Positions 42,891-52,050 are shown, counted from the stretch's first letter. The stretch: 64,000 bases of DNA from CAZAYY01 sp964489525 (GCA_964489525.1 CAZAYY010000007.1:102826-166825), one strand, 5' to 3'. Numbers and translations: made by a program. Notes: a model not told the origin generated them from the sequence alone.

Positions 42891-43772
42891 TTATTGGCCC
42901 TCAATCAATTCGATTAACAAGTCAGTTCTGTCGGTCATGATGCCATCCACGCCCATATCGATAAAGCGCTGCATTTCCTGGGGATCATTAATCGTCCAGA
43001 TGTGGGTTTCAATGTTTTTGCGTTTCGCCGACCACAACAGCCAACGGTTGACAATTGGAATACCTGAACTGCTTTCAGGTACATGCAAAGCAGTATAGAC
43101 CGGGCTGATGGTACCGGCCTGGCCCAAAAAGTTGCGGATGACAAAGTTGCGTACTTCGCTTTCGCTGGCCGAAGTTGCCACGTTGGGGCATGCGCTGCGG
43201 AAATCCTGGATCGCCTGGTCGCTGAAGGAGGCCACAATGACCTTGTCTTCCATCTGGTAATCCCGAATGACCCGGCAAAAGGCAGCACCCATAGAGGGTT
43301 CGCGCTGCTTAATTTCAATGATCATTTTGTAATTCGGAAATCGCTCAAACACCTCATTAATGGTGGGAATCGTAATTCCCGTGCCGCGCAAGGGGAAGGT
43401 TGCCCCGTCATCCGGGCTCCAGTGGTAGGCGGCGTCCATGGTTTTGATTTCCGCCAGGGTTTTTTCTTTGACCAATCCGGTCCCGTTGGTGGTGTCGTCT
43501 ACGGTGTCATCGTGAATCAAGACAATAGCCCCGTCCTGGGTTTGGTGAATATCCATTTCCAGGATATCTACCCCCATTGCGGCGTATTGTTCCAAGGCAT
43601 AAAGCGTATCGCCGGGGTAGAGTTCATCCCCAGCATGGGCAATGACAAGGGGTCTGCGGTTGAGCCCTTCGTAAAAGGGAAACTCAGGGGCTGGTTTTGC
43701 AGCCAGGTGCAGACCTGCCCAAACCAGTAAAAGGATAGCAATAAGCCCGAGCAGGATTCTTTTTAGATTCAT
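42891..43772 (-). CDS. Membrane-anchored glycerophosphodiester phosphodiesterase-like protein
   Basis: 293 aa from ATG 43772, AGGAG upstream. One N-terminal TM segment (residues 6-24) anchors an outside TIM-barrel of the GDPD family. Metal ligands in DILEMDIHQTQDG and HDDTVDDTTNGTG are kept, as are a MIIEIK strand and WTINDPQEMQRF. The first motif, normally AHRG...PENT, is AHAG...PGDT: the conserved Arg is Ala47. Normal members hydrolyse glycerophosphodiesters to glycerol-3-phosphate. The substitution may alter the substrate. It follows the GNAT gene with a 3-base gap. Confidence 0.88.
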   Translation of the reverse strand: MNLKRILLGLIAILLLVWAGLHLAAKPAPEFPFYEGLNRRPLVIAHAGDELYPGDTLYALEQYAAMGVDILEMDIHQTQDGAIVLIHDDTVDDTTNGTGLVKEKTLAEIKTMDAAYHWSPDDGATFPLRGTGITIPTINEVFERFPNYKMIIEIKQREPSMGAAFCRVIRDYQMEDKVIVASFSDQAIQDFRSACPNVATSASESEVRNFVIRNFLGQAGTISPVYTALHVPESSSGIPIVNRWLLWSAKRKNIETHIWTINDPQEMQRFIDMGVDGIMTDRTDLLIELIEGQ

Positions 43773-43775
43773 GAT

Positions 43776-44834
43776 TTACTCCTGTGCGGTGGATAGGTAG
43801 GTATCCACCTTATCGAGTTTAACTTGCCAAAAATCAATGGTTTTGTAAATTGTAAACCCCATTTCTGCATTAATCCTCAGCATCGGTTCGTTGGTGGTGG
43901 CGTTTCCGGTGCGAATGCGCAAGGCTTGGGGGTGTTCCTGCAGAAGGGCGTCTACCATCGCGGCTTTTAACCAACGCCCAATTCCCCTTGCCCGATATTT
44001 TGGCGAAACCCCGGTATCCCCTTGGGTCAGGGTTTGGGGAGTACTGGGGTTGGCGGTGACCTCGGTAAAACCGGCAATTTCACCATTTTCAGGGTTGCGA
44101 ACGTACATGGTCCAGCGGGTGATACCGCGAGCAGACTCCATGGCTTCCATTTGCCGCACCTGTTCGGCTGTGATGAAGATATCTTCTACGTCCAGGTCGT
44201 CTTTTGGGGCGGTGTTCATCACATTCTTAATAGCGACATAGGCGTCGAGGTGTTCTTCAGGAACCGCCCCAACCCACGTCCCAATTTCGTAGTCGGGGCA
44301 CTGCTGCCGGCCTTTCTGCTGCCAGCGCTGGAGCAGGTCCAGGTTAACCTCTTTCAGGCTCAGCTGGTTGATCGTTTGCGCCAGACCTAGCATGCCGCCA
44401 ATGCTGCGTATAAAATCTTCGCCAGCGGGCACCAGGGAATCGGTCGGAAAAATGAGCAGGCCTCGCTGGTGCTGGTGACAAAATTCTGCAATATGCGACA
44501 ACAGGGTTTTACCCAGGCCTTTGCGCCGGTGATCCGGGTGTACCTGGATATCACACTGCGCCATGTGTTGGTTTTCTTCCATCCCAACCAGAATTTGAGC
44601 CATGCCGATTCCTGCAACCCCTAATTGGTTGTCCGCAATGGCCAGCCAGATTTTTGTTTTGACAAAAGGGGGCTGGGAGAAAAACTGTTTTTTAAATTCC
44701 CCTTTTGGCCGAGGTGGTTCTTCGGGCCAGCGTTCGGCCCGCATCAGGTTTGAAAAAGCGTCTAATTGTTCAAACAACTGATCGGTTGCACGCGCATGGT
44801 CTAACTCGAACAGGGAATAGCCTTGTAGATTCAT
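43776..44834 (-). CDS. Tandem GNAT-family N-acetyltransferase
   Basis: 352 aa from ATG 44834, with AAAGGA 7 bases upstream; the longer frame extends into the preceding gene without support. Two GNAT folds: the first carries VHPDHRRKGLGKTLL (acetyl-CoA pyrophosphate loop) near 105-120, the second VSPKYRARGIGRWLK near 278-292. Double-GNAT proteins of this kind include mycothiol synthase and aminoglycoside-type acetyltransferases; the substrate cannot be read. It is flanked on the same strand by a deazaflavin-type nitroreductase and GDPD with tiny gaps. Confidence 0.88.
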   Translation of the reverse strand: MNLQGYSLFELDHARATDQLFEQLDAFSNLMRAERWPEEPPRPKGEFKKQFFSQPPFVKTKIWLAIADNQLGVAGIGMAQILVGMEENQHMAQCDIQVHPDHRRKGLGKTLLSHIAEFCHQHQRGLLIFPTDSLVPAGEDFIRSIGGMLGLAQTINQLSLKEVNLDLLQRWQQKGRQQCPDYEIGTWVGAVPEEHLDAYVAIKNVMNTAPKDDLDVEDIFITAEQVRQMEAMESARGITRWTMYVRNPENGEIAGFTEVTANPSTPQTLTQGDTGVSPKYRARGIGRWLKAAMVDALLQEHPQALRIRTGNATTNEPMLRINAEMGFTIYKTIDFWQVKLDKVDTYLSTAQE

Positions 44835-44850
44835 AATATTCCTTTTATCT

Positions 44851-45432
44851 TTATCTTTTCCGGTTTTGAACCAGGCAGAGTAATGTGAGAGCAAAGGTAG
44901 CCAGGGGCCAAAACCAGGCCAGGTCACCTGGCCCGCCCGGGCCTGTCAGTGCCACGGTGCGGCGGATACGCACCAAAGCGTAATGTTCCAGCAGCTTTTC
45001 AACTTGCACGTCGGTTAATTTTCGAGGATCCACCCCAAAAATCGGTGCGGCAGGGCCACTGGCAATTAACACCTGGCGTAAGAGGTAAATTCTGTATGGG
45101 TCGTTGGAGGCATCTTCGGCAATCCCTTCGTAGCGCCCATTGGTTAGCCAGACCTCAACTCTGGGGGTTTCGCGAATGTTTTGATACCAGTCACTCATCC
45201 GTCCAAACCCTGCGGTACAGTAAATATCTCCGCGCACTTCGGCATAGTTCACCGGTGTCAACCGGGTCATCCCAGTTCGCCGGCCCCTGTGCTTCATGAT
45301 CATGATCCAGCCAGTATAGGGATTGCCGTTGCCATAAGCGCCTAATCCCAGGCGAAACAGCAGCACCATAAAGCGGTTGAAAAGCTTAAACCCTTTACGC
45401 AGCCTTTTTTCGGTTGTAGGGGATATTTCCAT
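44851..45432 (-). CDS. Deazaflavin (F420)-dependent nitroreductase-family protein (DUF385/Ddn type)
   Basis: 193 aa, TGGAGG upstream. Split beta-barrel of the Ddn/FDOR-B family: IMIMKHRGRRTGMTRLTPVNY near 42-62, GFGRMSDWYQNIRETPRVEVWL and the acidic-helical middle. A C-terminal hydrophobic helix (WPLATFALTLLCLV) probably anchors it to the membrane. Family members reduce quinones, nitro compounds or unsaturated bonds with F420H2. No F420 biosynthesis gene is in the window, so cofactor use is inferred from family. Confidence 0.85.
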   Translation of the reverse strand: MEISPTTEKRLRKGFKLFNRFMVLLFRLGLGAYGNGNPYTGWIMIMKHRGRRTGMTRLTPVNYAEVRGDIYCTAGFGRMSDWYQNIRETPRVEVWLTNGRYEGIAEDASNDPYRIYLLRQVLIASGPAAPIFGVDPRKLTDVQVEKLLEHYALVRIRRTVALTGPGGPGDLAWFWPLATFALTLLCLVQNRKR

Positions 45433-45613
45433 CTTTGACCTCCAGAGGTTACAAGGTTTTACCGCTTTATTTGTTTGATTTTAACATAGTACCTTTGGAT
45501 TTAACGAAAATCCGTCTTCTACATTTGTCGCGGTGTTATGTAAACAAATGTTCTGGTATACTAAAGGTGAAGGATTGATTTGCTTTTGACCCCTGTTGTG
45601 GAGGTGCAATAAT

Positions 45614-45823
45614 ATGAATTGGGAACTGGTGTTTTTCCAACTGTTGAACCTGACCCTTTTGGCATCCTGGGTGATTCTCAGTGTGCTCACGCTCCGCGAG
45701 CTGCGAAAAAGGCAGTTGGATGGTTCAACCCGATCCATTTGGGTTTTTATAGTGTTGGTCATTCCAATATTAGGCGCCGGGGCATTCTGGTATTTTAACC
45801 CGGGTGCATCAGGCCCCAATTAG
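45614..45823 (+). CDS. Small two-TM protein with PLDc_N domain
   Basis: 69 aa from ATG 45614, behind GGAGG; the frame opens six codons earlier. It has an N-terminal TM helix (FFQLLNLTLLASWVILSVL), then LRELRKRQLDGSTRSIWVFIVLVIPILGAGAFWYF, which matches the short PLDc_N domain (phospholipase D-nuclease N-terminal, found alone in many Gram-positive-type bacteria). Function unknown. TATACT at 45557-45562 is a possible -10. It converges on the next gene with 4 bases between the stops. Confidence 0.82.
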   Translation: MNWELVFFQLLNLTLLASWVILSVLTLRELRKRQLDGSTRSIWVFIVLVIPILGAGAFWYFNPGASGPN

Positions 45824-45827
45824 CGCT

Positions 45828-46796
45828 TCAGGGCGTACTCTCCGGTTTAATTTGAATTTCAAACAACACAGGCCACCGTTTGCCAGTTACCCACAACCTC
45901 CCAGTGGCAGGGTCGTGGGCAATTCCATTTAGTACGTCTTCCGGTCCCCCTTTTTGCGAGTCGGGCAGAATTCCTTCCAAATGGATCGAGCCAATTACCC
46001 GCCCGGTTCCAGGGTCGATTTGGGCAATTCGATCGGTTTTCCAGATGTTGGCGTAGATTGCCCCCTCTACATATTCCAGTTCGTTAAGTTTTTCTACCGG
46101 TCCATGGGAGGTGTGAACCACCACACTGTGGGTTATGGCAAAGGTCTGCGGGTCTAAAAAGAACAGGTTCGCAGTCCCATCACTCATTACCAACGATTCC
46201 CCATCATAGGTCAGTCCCCACCCCTCAGTTGGATAAGAAAAGGTCTGGATCAATTCTAAAGTATCTTTGGCGTATACAAACCCGGTATTTTCACGCCAGG
46301 TGATCTGGAACAGACGGTCGTCAACCAGGGCCAGGCCTTCGGCAAAGTACTGCGTCTCAAGGTTTGTAAATGCCACCACCTCGCCGGTTTGCGAGTCTAC
46401 TTTACGCAGGCTGGACTGTCCATAAAGTCCGGCGCTTTCATAGAAAAAGCCATTCGCAAACAGCAGCCCCTGGGTATAGAGGGTTGGATCGTGGGGATAG
46501 CGATTGAGATTTTCATAGGTGTAGACGATGGGCGTTGCCGGCAAGTCGGCCAGGGCTGTGCAATTAACATTCGGTCCTCCGGGGTACCCCTGGCAGGATT
46601 GCTGGGTGATTTTCCCGAGGCAGACCTGGGTGGTTGGCTGCCAGGGTAGAGCTGTATGCCAGCCCTGACAGGAACAGGTTTGCGGCCCTCCAGCAACCGT
46701 GCTAGCGCAGGTTTGTAGGCTGACAAAGGCTGCGCCCAGCAGGATAAGGAAGCTGGCGGCAATGACCCAGACGGCTTTTTTCGTTGGCTTGGGCAT
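45828..46796 (-). CDS. Glutamine cyclotransferase (glutaminyl-peptide cyclotransferase) family, secreted/anchored
   Basis: 322 aa. N-terminal TM/signal segment at 8-28, then a Cys-rich stretch (seven cysteines between about 30 and 80). The rest is the five-bladed beta-propeller of the plant-type glutamine cyclotransferase: DPTLYTQGLLF, FYESAGLYGQSSLRKVD, FAEGLAL, GLTYDGESLVMSDGTANLFFLDP, LNELEYVEGAIYANIWKTDRIAQIDP and DVLNGIAHDP. Such enzymes cyclise N-terminal Gln to pyroglutamate. It is 27 bases downstream of an oxidoreductase gene on the same strand. Confidence 0.9.
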   Translation of the reverse strand: MPKPTKKAVWVIAASFLILLGAAFVSLQTCASTVAGGPQTCSCQGWHTALPWQPTTQVCLGKITQQSCQGYPGGPNVNCTALADLPATPIVYTYENLNRYPHDPTLYTQGLLFANGFFYESAGLYGQSSLRKVDSQTGEVVAFTNLETQYFAEGLALVDDRLFQITWRENTGFVYAKDTLELIQTFSYPTEGWGLTYDGESLVMSDGTANLFFLDPQTFAITHSVVVHTSHGPVEKLNELEYVEGAIYANIWKTDRIAQIDPGTGRVIGSIHLEGILPDSQKGGPEDVLNGIAHDPATGRLWVTGKRWPVLFEIQIKPESTP

Positions 46797-46823
46797 ATAA
46801 TTCAGGTTTGTTTGACCCGGTAT

Positions 46824-48467
46824 TTATTCATCCCTGCTGCCGCGCCGCATTCGCCGGCGCAGGTTGGCAGGCCAGGCATCCGGGTTTTCAGAAGGGTAAA
46901 CCTGCAGCGGTGGGCCATTTTGGCTGAGCAGTTCATCTTGGGAGCATCTGAGAATTTTGCGCGCCGCAGCCAGCCCAGACCCCGTTGCACCAGCCACGCC
47001 ATGGCTGGTCGTGCTGGCGCCAACCATGTACAGCCCATCCACTTCGGTTTCAATCGGATATGAACCCGGTCCAACTTGAGCCCGGCTTTTTTCTGTGCCA
47101 TACAGGTTGCCCAGGGTGGCGTTCAGGTAGTAGCTGTTGGAGAGCGGTGTGCCTAATTCCTTGAAAACAATGTGTTCCCGGATGCCCGGAACCCGCCGCT
47201 CCAGGGCGGCCAGCATTTTTTCGGTCAGTTTTTCTTTCAAGGCCAGGTATTCGGTTGGGCGCTCTCCGTAGGGCAGGTGGGCCCATTGGGCGAAGGGTTC
47301 GTGGGACACAAAAGCAAACGCCTCCAGGGTGTGGTGGCCTGCAGTCATTTTGGTTGGGTCTTTCAGCGTGGTGATGGTCAGGAACATTCCAGGAGGTGTA
47401 TCTGCGTTTAGAACATGGTCGGTCAGGCCCTGGGTGTAGATCAGGTCAATGTCGGGATGGTCATAGAACCAGTAGTTGCCGGAATCCAACCCGGCGGCAC
47501 GCAGATCCATATCCACTGCCAGAAACAGGCTAAGGGCCGATGTCGAGTAGCGGGTTTGTTCCAGTTTGTTCTGCAGTTTTTTGCTGAGCCGTTCGCGCCC
47601 AACCAGTTTTCCCAGGGTGACTTCCGGGTCGGCATTGCTGAGGATAAAACGCCCGGAAATCTCGCTGCCATCGCTCAGCCGGACTCCTGTTGCTCGTTCT
47701 CCATCGAATAAAATGCGTTCGACCCGGGTGCTTAAGCGCAGCTCGCCTCCGGCTTTCTGCAGGGCGCGCACAAAGGCTTTTGGTAGGGCGAACCCACCGC
47801 CCTGGGGGTAGTAGCCCCCTTCTATGTAATGATCAATAATCCCCGTATGCATCACCGCGGATACCTGCGAAAGGGGCATGCCGTGGTCTCCGGCCTGGCC
47901 GGATAAAAACGCTTTGAGCAGCGGGTCGCGAAAGAAGTGATCGAGCATTTCTTGGCCGGTTCGCATTCCCCAACGCAGGATTGAAAGCGCCTGCCCGGAA
48001 GATTTAAGCACGTCCAGTGCATTTTGGGCGGAACCAATATTGCGCATAGCATCCATCAGGCGTTCGGCAGTGTTGAAATAATCGGCGATTCCTTCGCCTT
48101 CCTCCGGGAAACGGGCTTCTAGCCTTTGGATGTACTTTTCCCGGCCAGCTGGAACATCAAAGCGTTCGTCGCCAACAAAAATATGGTCGAAGCCATCCGG
48201 GTTGAGTTCGCAAAATACCAGGTCTTCGGAAACCCCCAGCCCTTCATAGATTTTTCGCATCGTTCCGCCAGGGCCAATGCCGCCGATATAATGCACCCCT
48301 GGGCTGAACTTGTATCCCTCCAACGTAAAGGAGTGGCACCAACCACCGGGGACATAGTGCTGCTCCAGCACCAGGGTTTTCAAGCCTGCCTGGGCCAGGG
48401 CAACGGCTGCCGCCAGGCCCCCGGCCCCTGAGCCGATTACGATTACATCATACGATGGCTTTTCCAT
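46824..48467 (-). CDS. FAD-dependent oxidoreductase, phytoene desaturase/CrtISO/retinol saturase-like
   Basis: 547 aa, AAAAGGAG upstream. N-terminal dinucleotide fold VIVIGSGAGGLAAAVALA near 8-25 with LEQHYVPGGWCHSF, and C-terminal FAD motif DGLYMVGASTTSHGVAGATGSGLAAARKIL. The middle keeps GVHYIGG and a substrate domain of the carotene isomerase/retinol saturase branch. The reaction could be polyene isomerisation or saturation; no carotenoid genes flank it. A TATAAT lies about 45 bases upstream of the start. It is the first gene of a two-gene minus-strand unit. Confidence 0.88.
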   Translation of the reverse strand: MEKPSYDVIVIGSGAGGLAAAVALAQAGLKTLVLEQHYVPGGWCHSFTLEGYKFSPGVHYIGGIGPGGTMRKIYEGLGVSEDLVFCELNPDGFDHIFVGDERFDVPAGREKYIQRLEARFPEEGEGIADYFNTAERLMDAMRNIGSAQNALDVLKSSGQALSILRWGMRTGQEMLDHFFRDPLLKAFLSGQAGDHGMPLSQVSAVMHTGIIDHYIEGGYYPQGGGFALPKAFVRALQKAGGELRLSTRVERILFDGERATGVRLSDGSEISGRFILSNADPEVTLGKLVGRERLSKKLQNKLEQTRYSTSALSLFLAVDMDLRAAGLDSGNYWFYDHPDIDLIYTQGLTDHVLNADTPPGMFLTITTLKDPTKMTAGHHTLEAFAFVSHEPFAQWAHLPYGERPTEYLALKEKLTEKMLAALERRVPGIREHIVFKELGTPLSNSYYLNATLGNLYGTEKSRAQVGPGSYPIETEVDGLYMVGASTTSHGVAGATGSGLAAARKILRCSQDELLSQNGPPLQVYPSENPDAWPANLRRRMRRGSRDE

Positions 48468-48604
48468 GTAGACTCCTTTTCCAATGGATTAATCATGATA
48501 GAAATTATACCTTTTCAAACTCTCCTCACATGCCCAAAGGGCTGGTATGATTATGGCTCCCGACGTTGGAATCTCGGGCAAACGATACGTTCATAAAGGT
48601 ATTC

Positions 48605-49225
48605 ATGAAACTGATTAAGTCTCCCCTGTTTTTGTTTGCTGTTTTGCTGCTGGCAATTGCCGCCATGACCAGCCTTGGGCCAGAAGAGGCAACCCTGGGA
48701 AAAAGCGTCCGGATCGTTTATCTGCATGGGGTGTGGGTTTGGGCTGCGATGGCCGTATTCATCCTGGCTGGCGGGGCAGGGGTTTTGGGTTTGATTCTGA
48801 AGAAAGACGGGATCAACCGCTGGTCGCGCGCCTTGGGCCGGACGGGCTTGTTTTTTTGGATCACTTACCTGCCAATTTCCATGTGGGCGATGCAGGCGAA
48901 TTGGAACGGGTTGTTTCTTGCCGAACCGCGCTGGCGGGTGGCACTGGTTTTTTCAATTGGCGGCTTGCTTTTGCAGATTGGGTTGTACTTGTTGGAAGAC
49001 CCACGCTGGGCATCGTTGTTTAACTTCTTGTTTGTGGTTGGTTTGTGGTTCGCCGTGAATTCTGCTGAGCAGGTAATGCACCCACCTTCCCCCATTTTTG
49101 ATTCGAATGCTACCCAAATTCAGATTTTCTTCATCGCCTTGTTGTCGGTGACTCTGTTGGCCTCGACCCAGGTGGCGCGCTGGTTTCATCAGTTTGAAGT
49201 GCCAAAAGCCACATCCAATGCCTGA
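48605..49225 (+). CDS. Integral membrane protein, about six TM helices
   Basis: 206 aa from ATG 48605, which follows AAAGG by 5 bases; the frame extends 13 codons upstream. Hydrophobic helices run through the protein, with a charged loop LKKDGINRWSRALGRTG. The segment GKSVRIVYLHGVWVWAAM resembles the CcmC/CcsA heme-handling motif region (RIMYIHVP), and a late His occurs in SAEQVMHPPS, but the WGxxWxWDPR motif is absent. A heme-export-related role is only a suggestion. It is followed after 65 bases by the MFS gene. Confidence 0.7.
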   Translation: MKLIKSPLFLFAVLLLAIAAMTSLGPEEATLGKSVRIVYLHGVWVWAAMAVFILAGGAGVLGLILKKDGINRWSRALGRTGLFFWITYLPISMWAMQANWNGLFLAEPRWRVALVFSIGGLLLQIGLYLLEDPRWASLFNFLFVVGLWFAVNSAEQVMHPPSPIFDSNATQIQIFFIALLSVTLLASTQVARWFHQFEVPKATSNA

Positions 49226-49290
49226 GGCATCTTGGCCATCCGTCCAGTACAGCCAATTTATCCAATTTAACTCCACTCGATTCCCAGACT

Positions 49291-50451
49291 ATGCTGCGTT
49301 TTCAAATTCTGCTTTTTATGGCGGTGCGGACGGTGGTGAATACCGCCCACCGGATGGTGTACCCTTTTCTGGAGTATTTTGCCCCAGGGTTGGGTGTCAG
49401 CATGGTCACCTACACCAATGCTCTGGCTTTGCGAGCGGTTCTGGGCACTTTCAGCCCACTGCTGGCAGGCATTGCAGATCGACGCGGTCGTAAAGCGGGG
49501 ATGCTGTTTGGCCTCGGGTTGTTTACGGTGGGGGCAACCCTGGCAGCGGCCTGGCCTGTTTTTTCCATGTTCATCGTCTTTTTGATCCTGGCTACCCTGG
49601 GAAAGTATGTTTTAGATCCATCCGTCCATGCATATACAGGTGACCGGGTACCTTATGCTCGAAGGGGGCTTGCAATTGGCCTGCTCGAAATGGGCTGGTC
49701 ACTGGCGTTCGTTGTCGGTGCGCCGTTGGTTGGTTTCCTGATCCAATTTTTTGGTTGGTGGGCACCATTCCCAGCAGTAGCGTTCATGGGCGGGGCCGCA
49801 TTTGTGGCGATCTGGCTTTTTATTCCTGCAGATGCGCCGGCCCACCCTGGCACAGCTTCGATTTTTGGTAATCTGCGCCCCTTGCTTACAAGCATGCCTG
49901 CCCTGGCGGGCCTGGCAGTTGGGCTTCTGATGAGTGCGTCTAATGAAGGGGTCAACCTGGTGTTTGGGGTTTGGCTGTCGGACAGTTTCCAAATCAAAAT
50001 TGCCGCGTTGGGGGTTGCTTCCCTGGTGATTGGGGTTTCCGAGTTGATGGGGGAATCGTTGGTCAGTTTATTTGCTGACCGCCTGGGCAAACGCCGGGCG
50101 GTGGGCGTTGGCTTACTCCTGGGTGTGGCGGCAGCCATTGCCCTGCCTTTTTTGGGGGAAACACTGGTTGGCGCGCAGATTGGGCTTTTCTTGTTCTATA
50201 TTGCCTTTGAATTTGCTCTGGTTAGCCAGATCTCGATGATGACATCGGTCAATCCGTCTGCACGCGCCACGCTGATGGCGCTGAATATTGCCGCGCAATC
50301 GCTCGGACGTGCCGTGGGTTCTCTGGTCGTCGGTCAGGTGTACCCGCTTGGTATTTGGGGCAGCGTGGCAGCCGCGATTGTGTTTAACCTGCTTGCGCTC
50401 TTTTTTCTCAGCAGGGTTCGTTTGGCAGAATNNNNNNNNNNTGAGGGCTAA
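49291..50451 (+). CDS. Major facilitator superfamily transporter, 3' end interrupted by assembly gap
   Basis: About 386 aa if the 10 N represent 10 real bases. Around 12 hydrophobic helices. The MFS inter-helix loop is seen in GIADRRGRKAGM (loop 2-3) and its repeat ADRLGKRRAVGVG in the second half. Start ATG 49291 has no strong ribosome site. The frame crosses N at 50432-50441 and the apparent stop at 50449-50451 depends on the gap length, so the last few residues are uncertain. Substrate unknown. It converges with the ABC-2 operon. Confidence 0.85.
   Translation: MLRFQILLFMAVRTVVNTAHRMVYPFLEYFAPGLGVSMVTYTNALALRAVLGTFSPLLAGIADRRGRKAGMLFGLGLFTVGATLAAAWPVFSMFIVFLILATLGKYVLDPSVHAYTGDRVPYARRGLAIGLLEMGWSLAFVVGAPLVGFLIQFFGWWAPFPAVAFMGGAAFVAIWLFIPADAPAHPGTASIFGNLRPLLTSMPALAGLAVGLLMSASNEGVNLVFGVWLSDSFQIKIAALGVASLVIGVSELMGESLVSLFADRLGKRRAVGVGLLLGVAAAIALPFLGETLVGAQIGLFLFYIAFEFALVSQISMMTSVNPSARATLMALNIAAQSLGRAVGSLVVGQVYPLGIWGSVAAAIVFNLLALFFLSRVRLAEXXXXEG
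50432..50441. other. Assembly gap (10 N)
   Basis: Ten undetermined bases. Ten is a common placeholder, so the real gap length is unknown. It falls between the convergent ends of the MFS and ABC-2 permease genes. Confidence 1.
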
Positions 50452-51242
50452 ATCTGGGCCTGGATGGCTGAGCCGCTTTCGTACTTGCGCAGTCCTCGCC
50501 GGAAAGTGATGATGCCCAAAGTGAGCAGAATGAAGGCAGCTACCCCCATTTGGGCCAGGTTTGCCCAGGAGGCTGTCTTAACGAAAAGAGTGGGCACGGT
50601 GCCAATATAGGCCGCTGGGATCAGGATATACAGAATAAAACGGGCTCCACCTTCAAACAAACTACTGGGGTACAGGGAAAAGGTGATCAGGGCGCCAAAG
50701 GCCTGGCCGCTGACCTGGTTGGCACTGCCCATGGTAAAAGCCAGGCTGTGGACGATGGTCAGGAACCCAAGAAAAACCATCATGCCTGTGGTGATCCCCA
50801 GGGCGAATCGCAGCACCGTGTCCAGGCCAAACTGACCAGCAATCAGGAAAGAACCTATCCCATAGATAAAATCCCCCAGGCCGCTGGGGCTGCTGCGGCT
50901 TGCCAGGATGTGGAGCAGCACCGGGCGAGGAAGGGACAGGTAATAATCCAGCTGGCCTTTGGTGATAATTTCAGAGAGAAACATGATATTGCCAAACAAA
51001 ACGACTGTCAGGCCAAAGGACGCCGCGGCGATGCCATATAGAACCAGCATGTCATTTAAAGCCCAGTCTCCGACCTGTTTGAAACGGTCGAAGTAAATGA
51101 CCCAAAACAGGAAATAGGCCCCATTGTTAAGTATCATTCCAACCATTTGGGTCAGGAAGGCCGCCCGATATTCCATGGCTGCCAGGAAATTGGCAGTCCA
51201 CAGCGCTTTTAAAAACGAGAGTTCTTTTTGCAGCCTGTTCAC
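50448..51242 (-). CDS. ABC-2 type permease (DUF990-like), second subunit
   Basis: 264 aa starting at GTG 51242 with a G-rich site upstream. Six hydrophobic segments; EYRAAFLTQMVGMILNNGAYFLFWVIYF, the GQLDYYLSLPRPVLLHIL loop and FSLYPSSLFEGGARFILYILIPAAYIGTVP are characteristic of the ABC2_membrane_6/DUF990 family. It works with the neighbouring permease and ATPase as an export complex. The stop lies close to the assembly gap. The gap between it and the preceding gene is one base. Confidence 0.88.
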   Translation of the reverse strand: MNRLQKELSFLKALWTANFLAAMEYRAAFLTQMVGMILNNGAYFLFWVIYFDRFKQVGDWALNDMLVLYGIAAASFGLTVVLFGNIMFLSEIITKGQLDYYLSLPRPVLLHILASRSSPSGLGDFIYGIGSFLIAGQFGLDTVLRFALGITTGMMVFLGFLTIVHSLAFTMGSANQVSGQAFGALITFSLYPSSLFEGGARFILYILIPAAYIGTVPTLFVKTASWANLAQMGVAAFILLTLGIITFRRGLRKYESGSAIQAQI

Positions 51243-51243
51243 A

Positions 51244-52050
51244 TTAGCCCCCGTTGATATTTAGATAGCCGATGGCTTTGCGGTAAACCCAGGCCAATAA
51301 TCCACCCAGGAGAACCAGCCAAAACAACTGGCCGGCAAGGAGTTGGATTAGGCTGTTTGTGCTGGGTTCGATAAACAGGCGAGCCGGGGCATAGATGGTG
51401 TAGGCAAACGGCAGCCTGATTGCAATCGCCCGAATGGCCTCCGGGAAGAAATCCAGCGGAATCAGCACACCGCCAGCAACCAGCAAAAATTTGGAATAAA
51501 TCCATTCATAGGGCGCCACCTCTTCGGAGAGAAAAGCGGCTAGCCCGATCATCGCATTTGCGCAAAAATCTAACAGCCAGGCTCCCAGGAAGGCTGCGAT
51601 GAAAAAGCCAAAGCCCGTTATTGAAGGCGGGGGCCCGACCATCAGCCAGACCACAGTTGTGCCAACCAGCAAGTTAAAAAGCGCCCGCGATAGCAAATCT
51701 CCCAGGCTGATGCTCAAGTAGTAGAGCAGAAAATCGTAGGGCTTATTGAGGATGTAGGCAATTGAACCGTCCTTGACGGCATCTGAAATGGCGCGGAAAA
51801 CTTTTGGCCGGCTGACCATGATCACTTCAGCAGCCATGAAGTACCACAATGTCTGGTTCAGGGTCAACCCGGCAATGGCGCTTTGGCCGGAGGATTCAAA
51901 GGTTGCTCGCCAAAGTTGGGCAAACACCCACATAAAAACCACAATGGCAATGCTTTGTGAGATTAAATCGCCTGCATAAGCCAGCCGGTCGCTTAACTGC
52001 ACCTTGAAGATGGCATTGTATTTCTCTATGGATTTGGTCAGGCTGCTCAT
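51244..52050 (-). CDS. ABC-2 type permease (DUF990-like), first subunit
   Basis: 268 aa; its ATG at 52050 overlaps the ATPase stop by four bases. Hydrophobic, with AYAGDLISQSIAIVVFMWVFAQLW near the N-terminus, the SIAYILNKPYDFLLYYLSISLGDLL element shared with its partner, and FFPEAIRAIAIRLPFAYTIYAPARLF near the end. Paired DUF990 permeases with one ATPase are a common export set in Gram-positive bacteria and Chloroflexota. Substrate unknown. Confidence 0.88.
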   Translation of the reverse strand: MSSLTKSIEKYNAIFKVQLSDRLAYAGDLISQSIAIVVFMWVFAQLWRATFESSGQSAIAGLTLNQTLWYFMAAEVIMVSRPKVFRAISDAVKDGSIAYILNKPYDFLLYYLSISLGDLLSRALFNLLVGTTVVWLMVGPPPSITGFGFFIAAFLGAWLLDFCANAMIGLAAFLSEEVAPYEWIYSKFLLVAGGVLIPLDFFPEAIRAIAIRLPFAYTIYAPARLFIEPSTNSLIQLLAGQLFWLVLLGGLLAWVYRKAIGYLNINGG

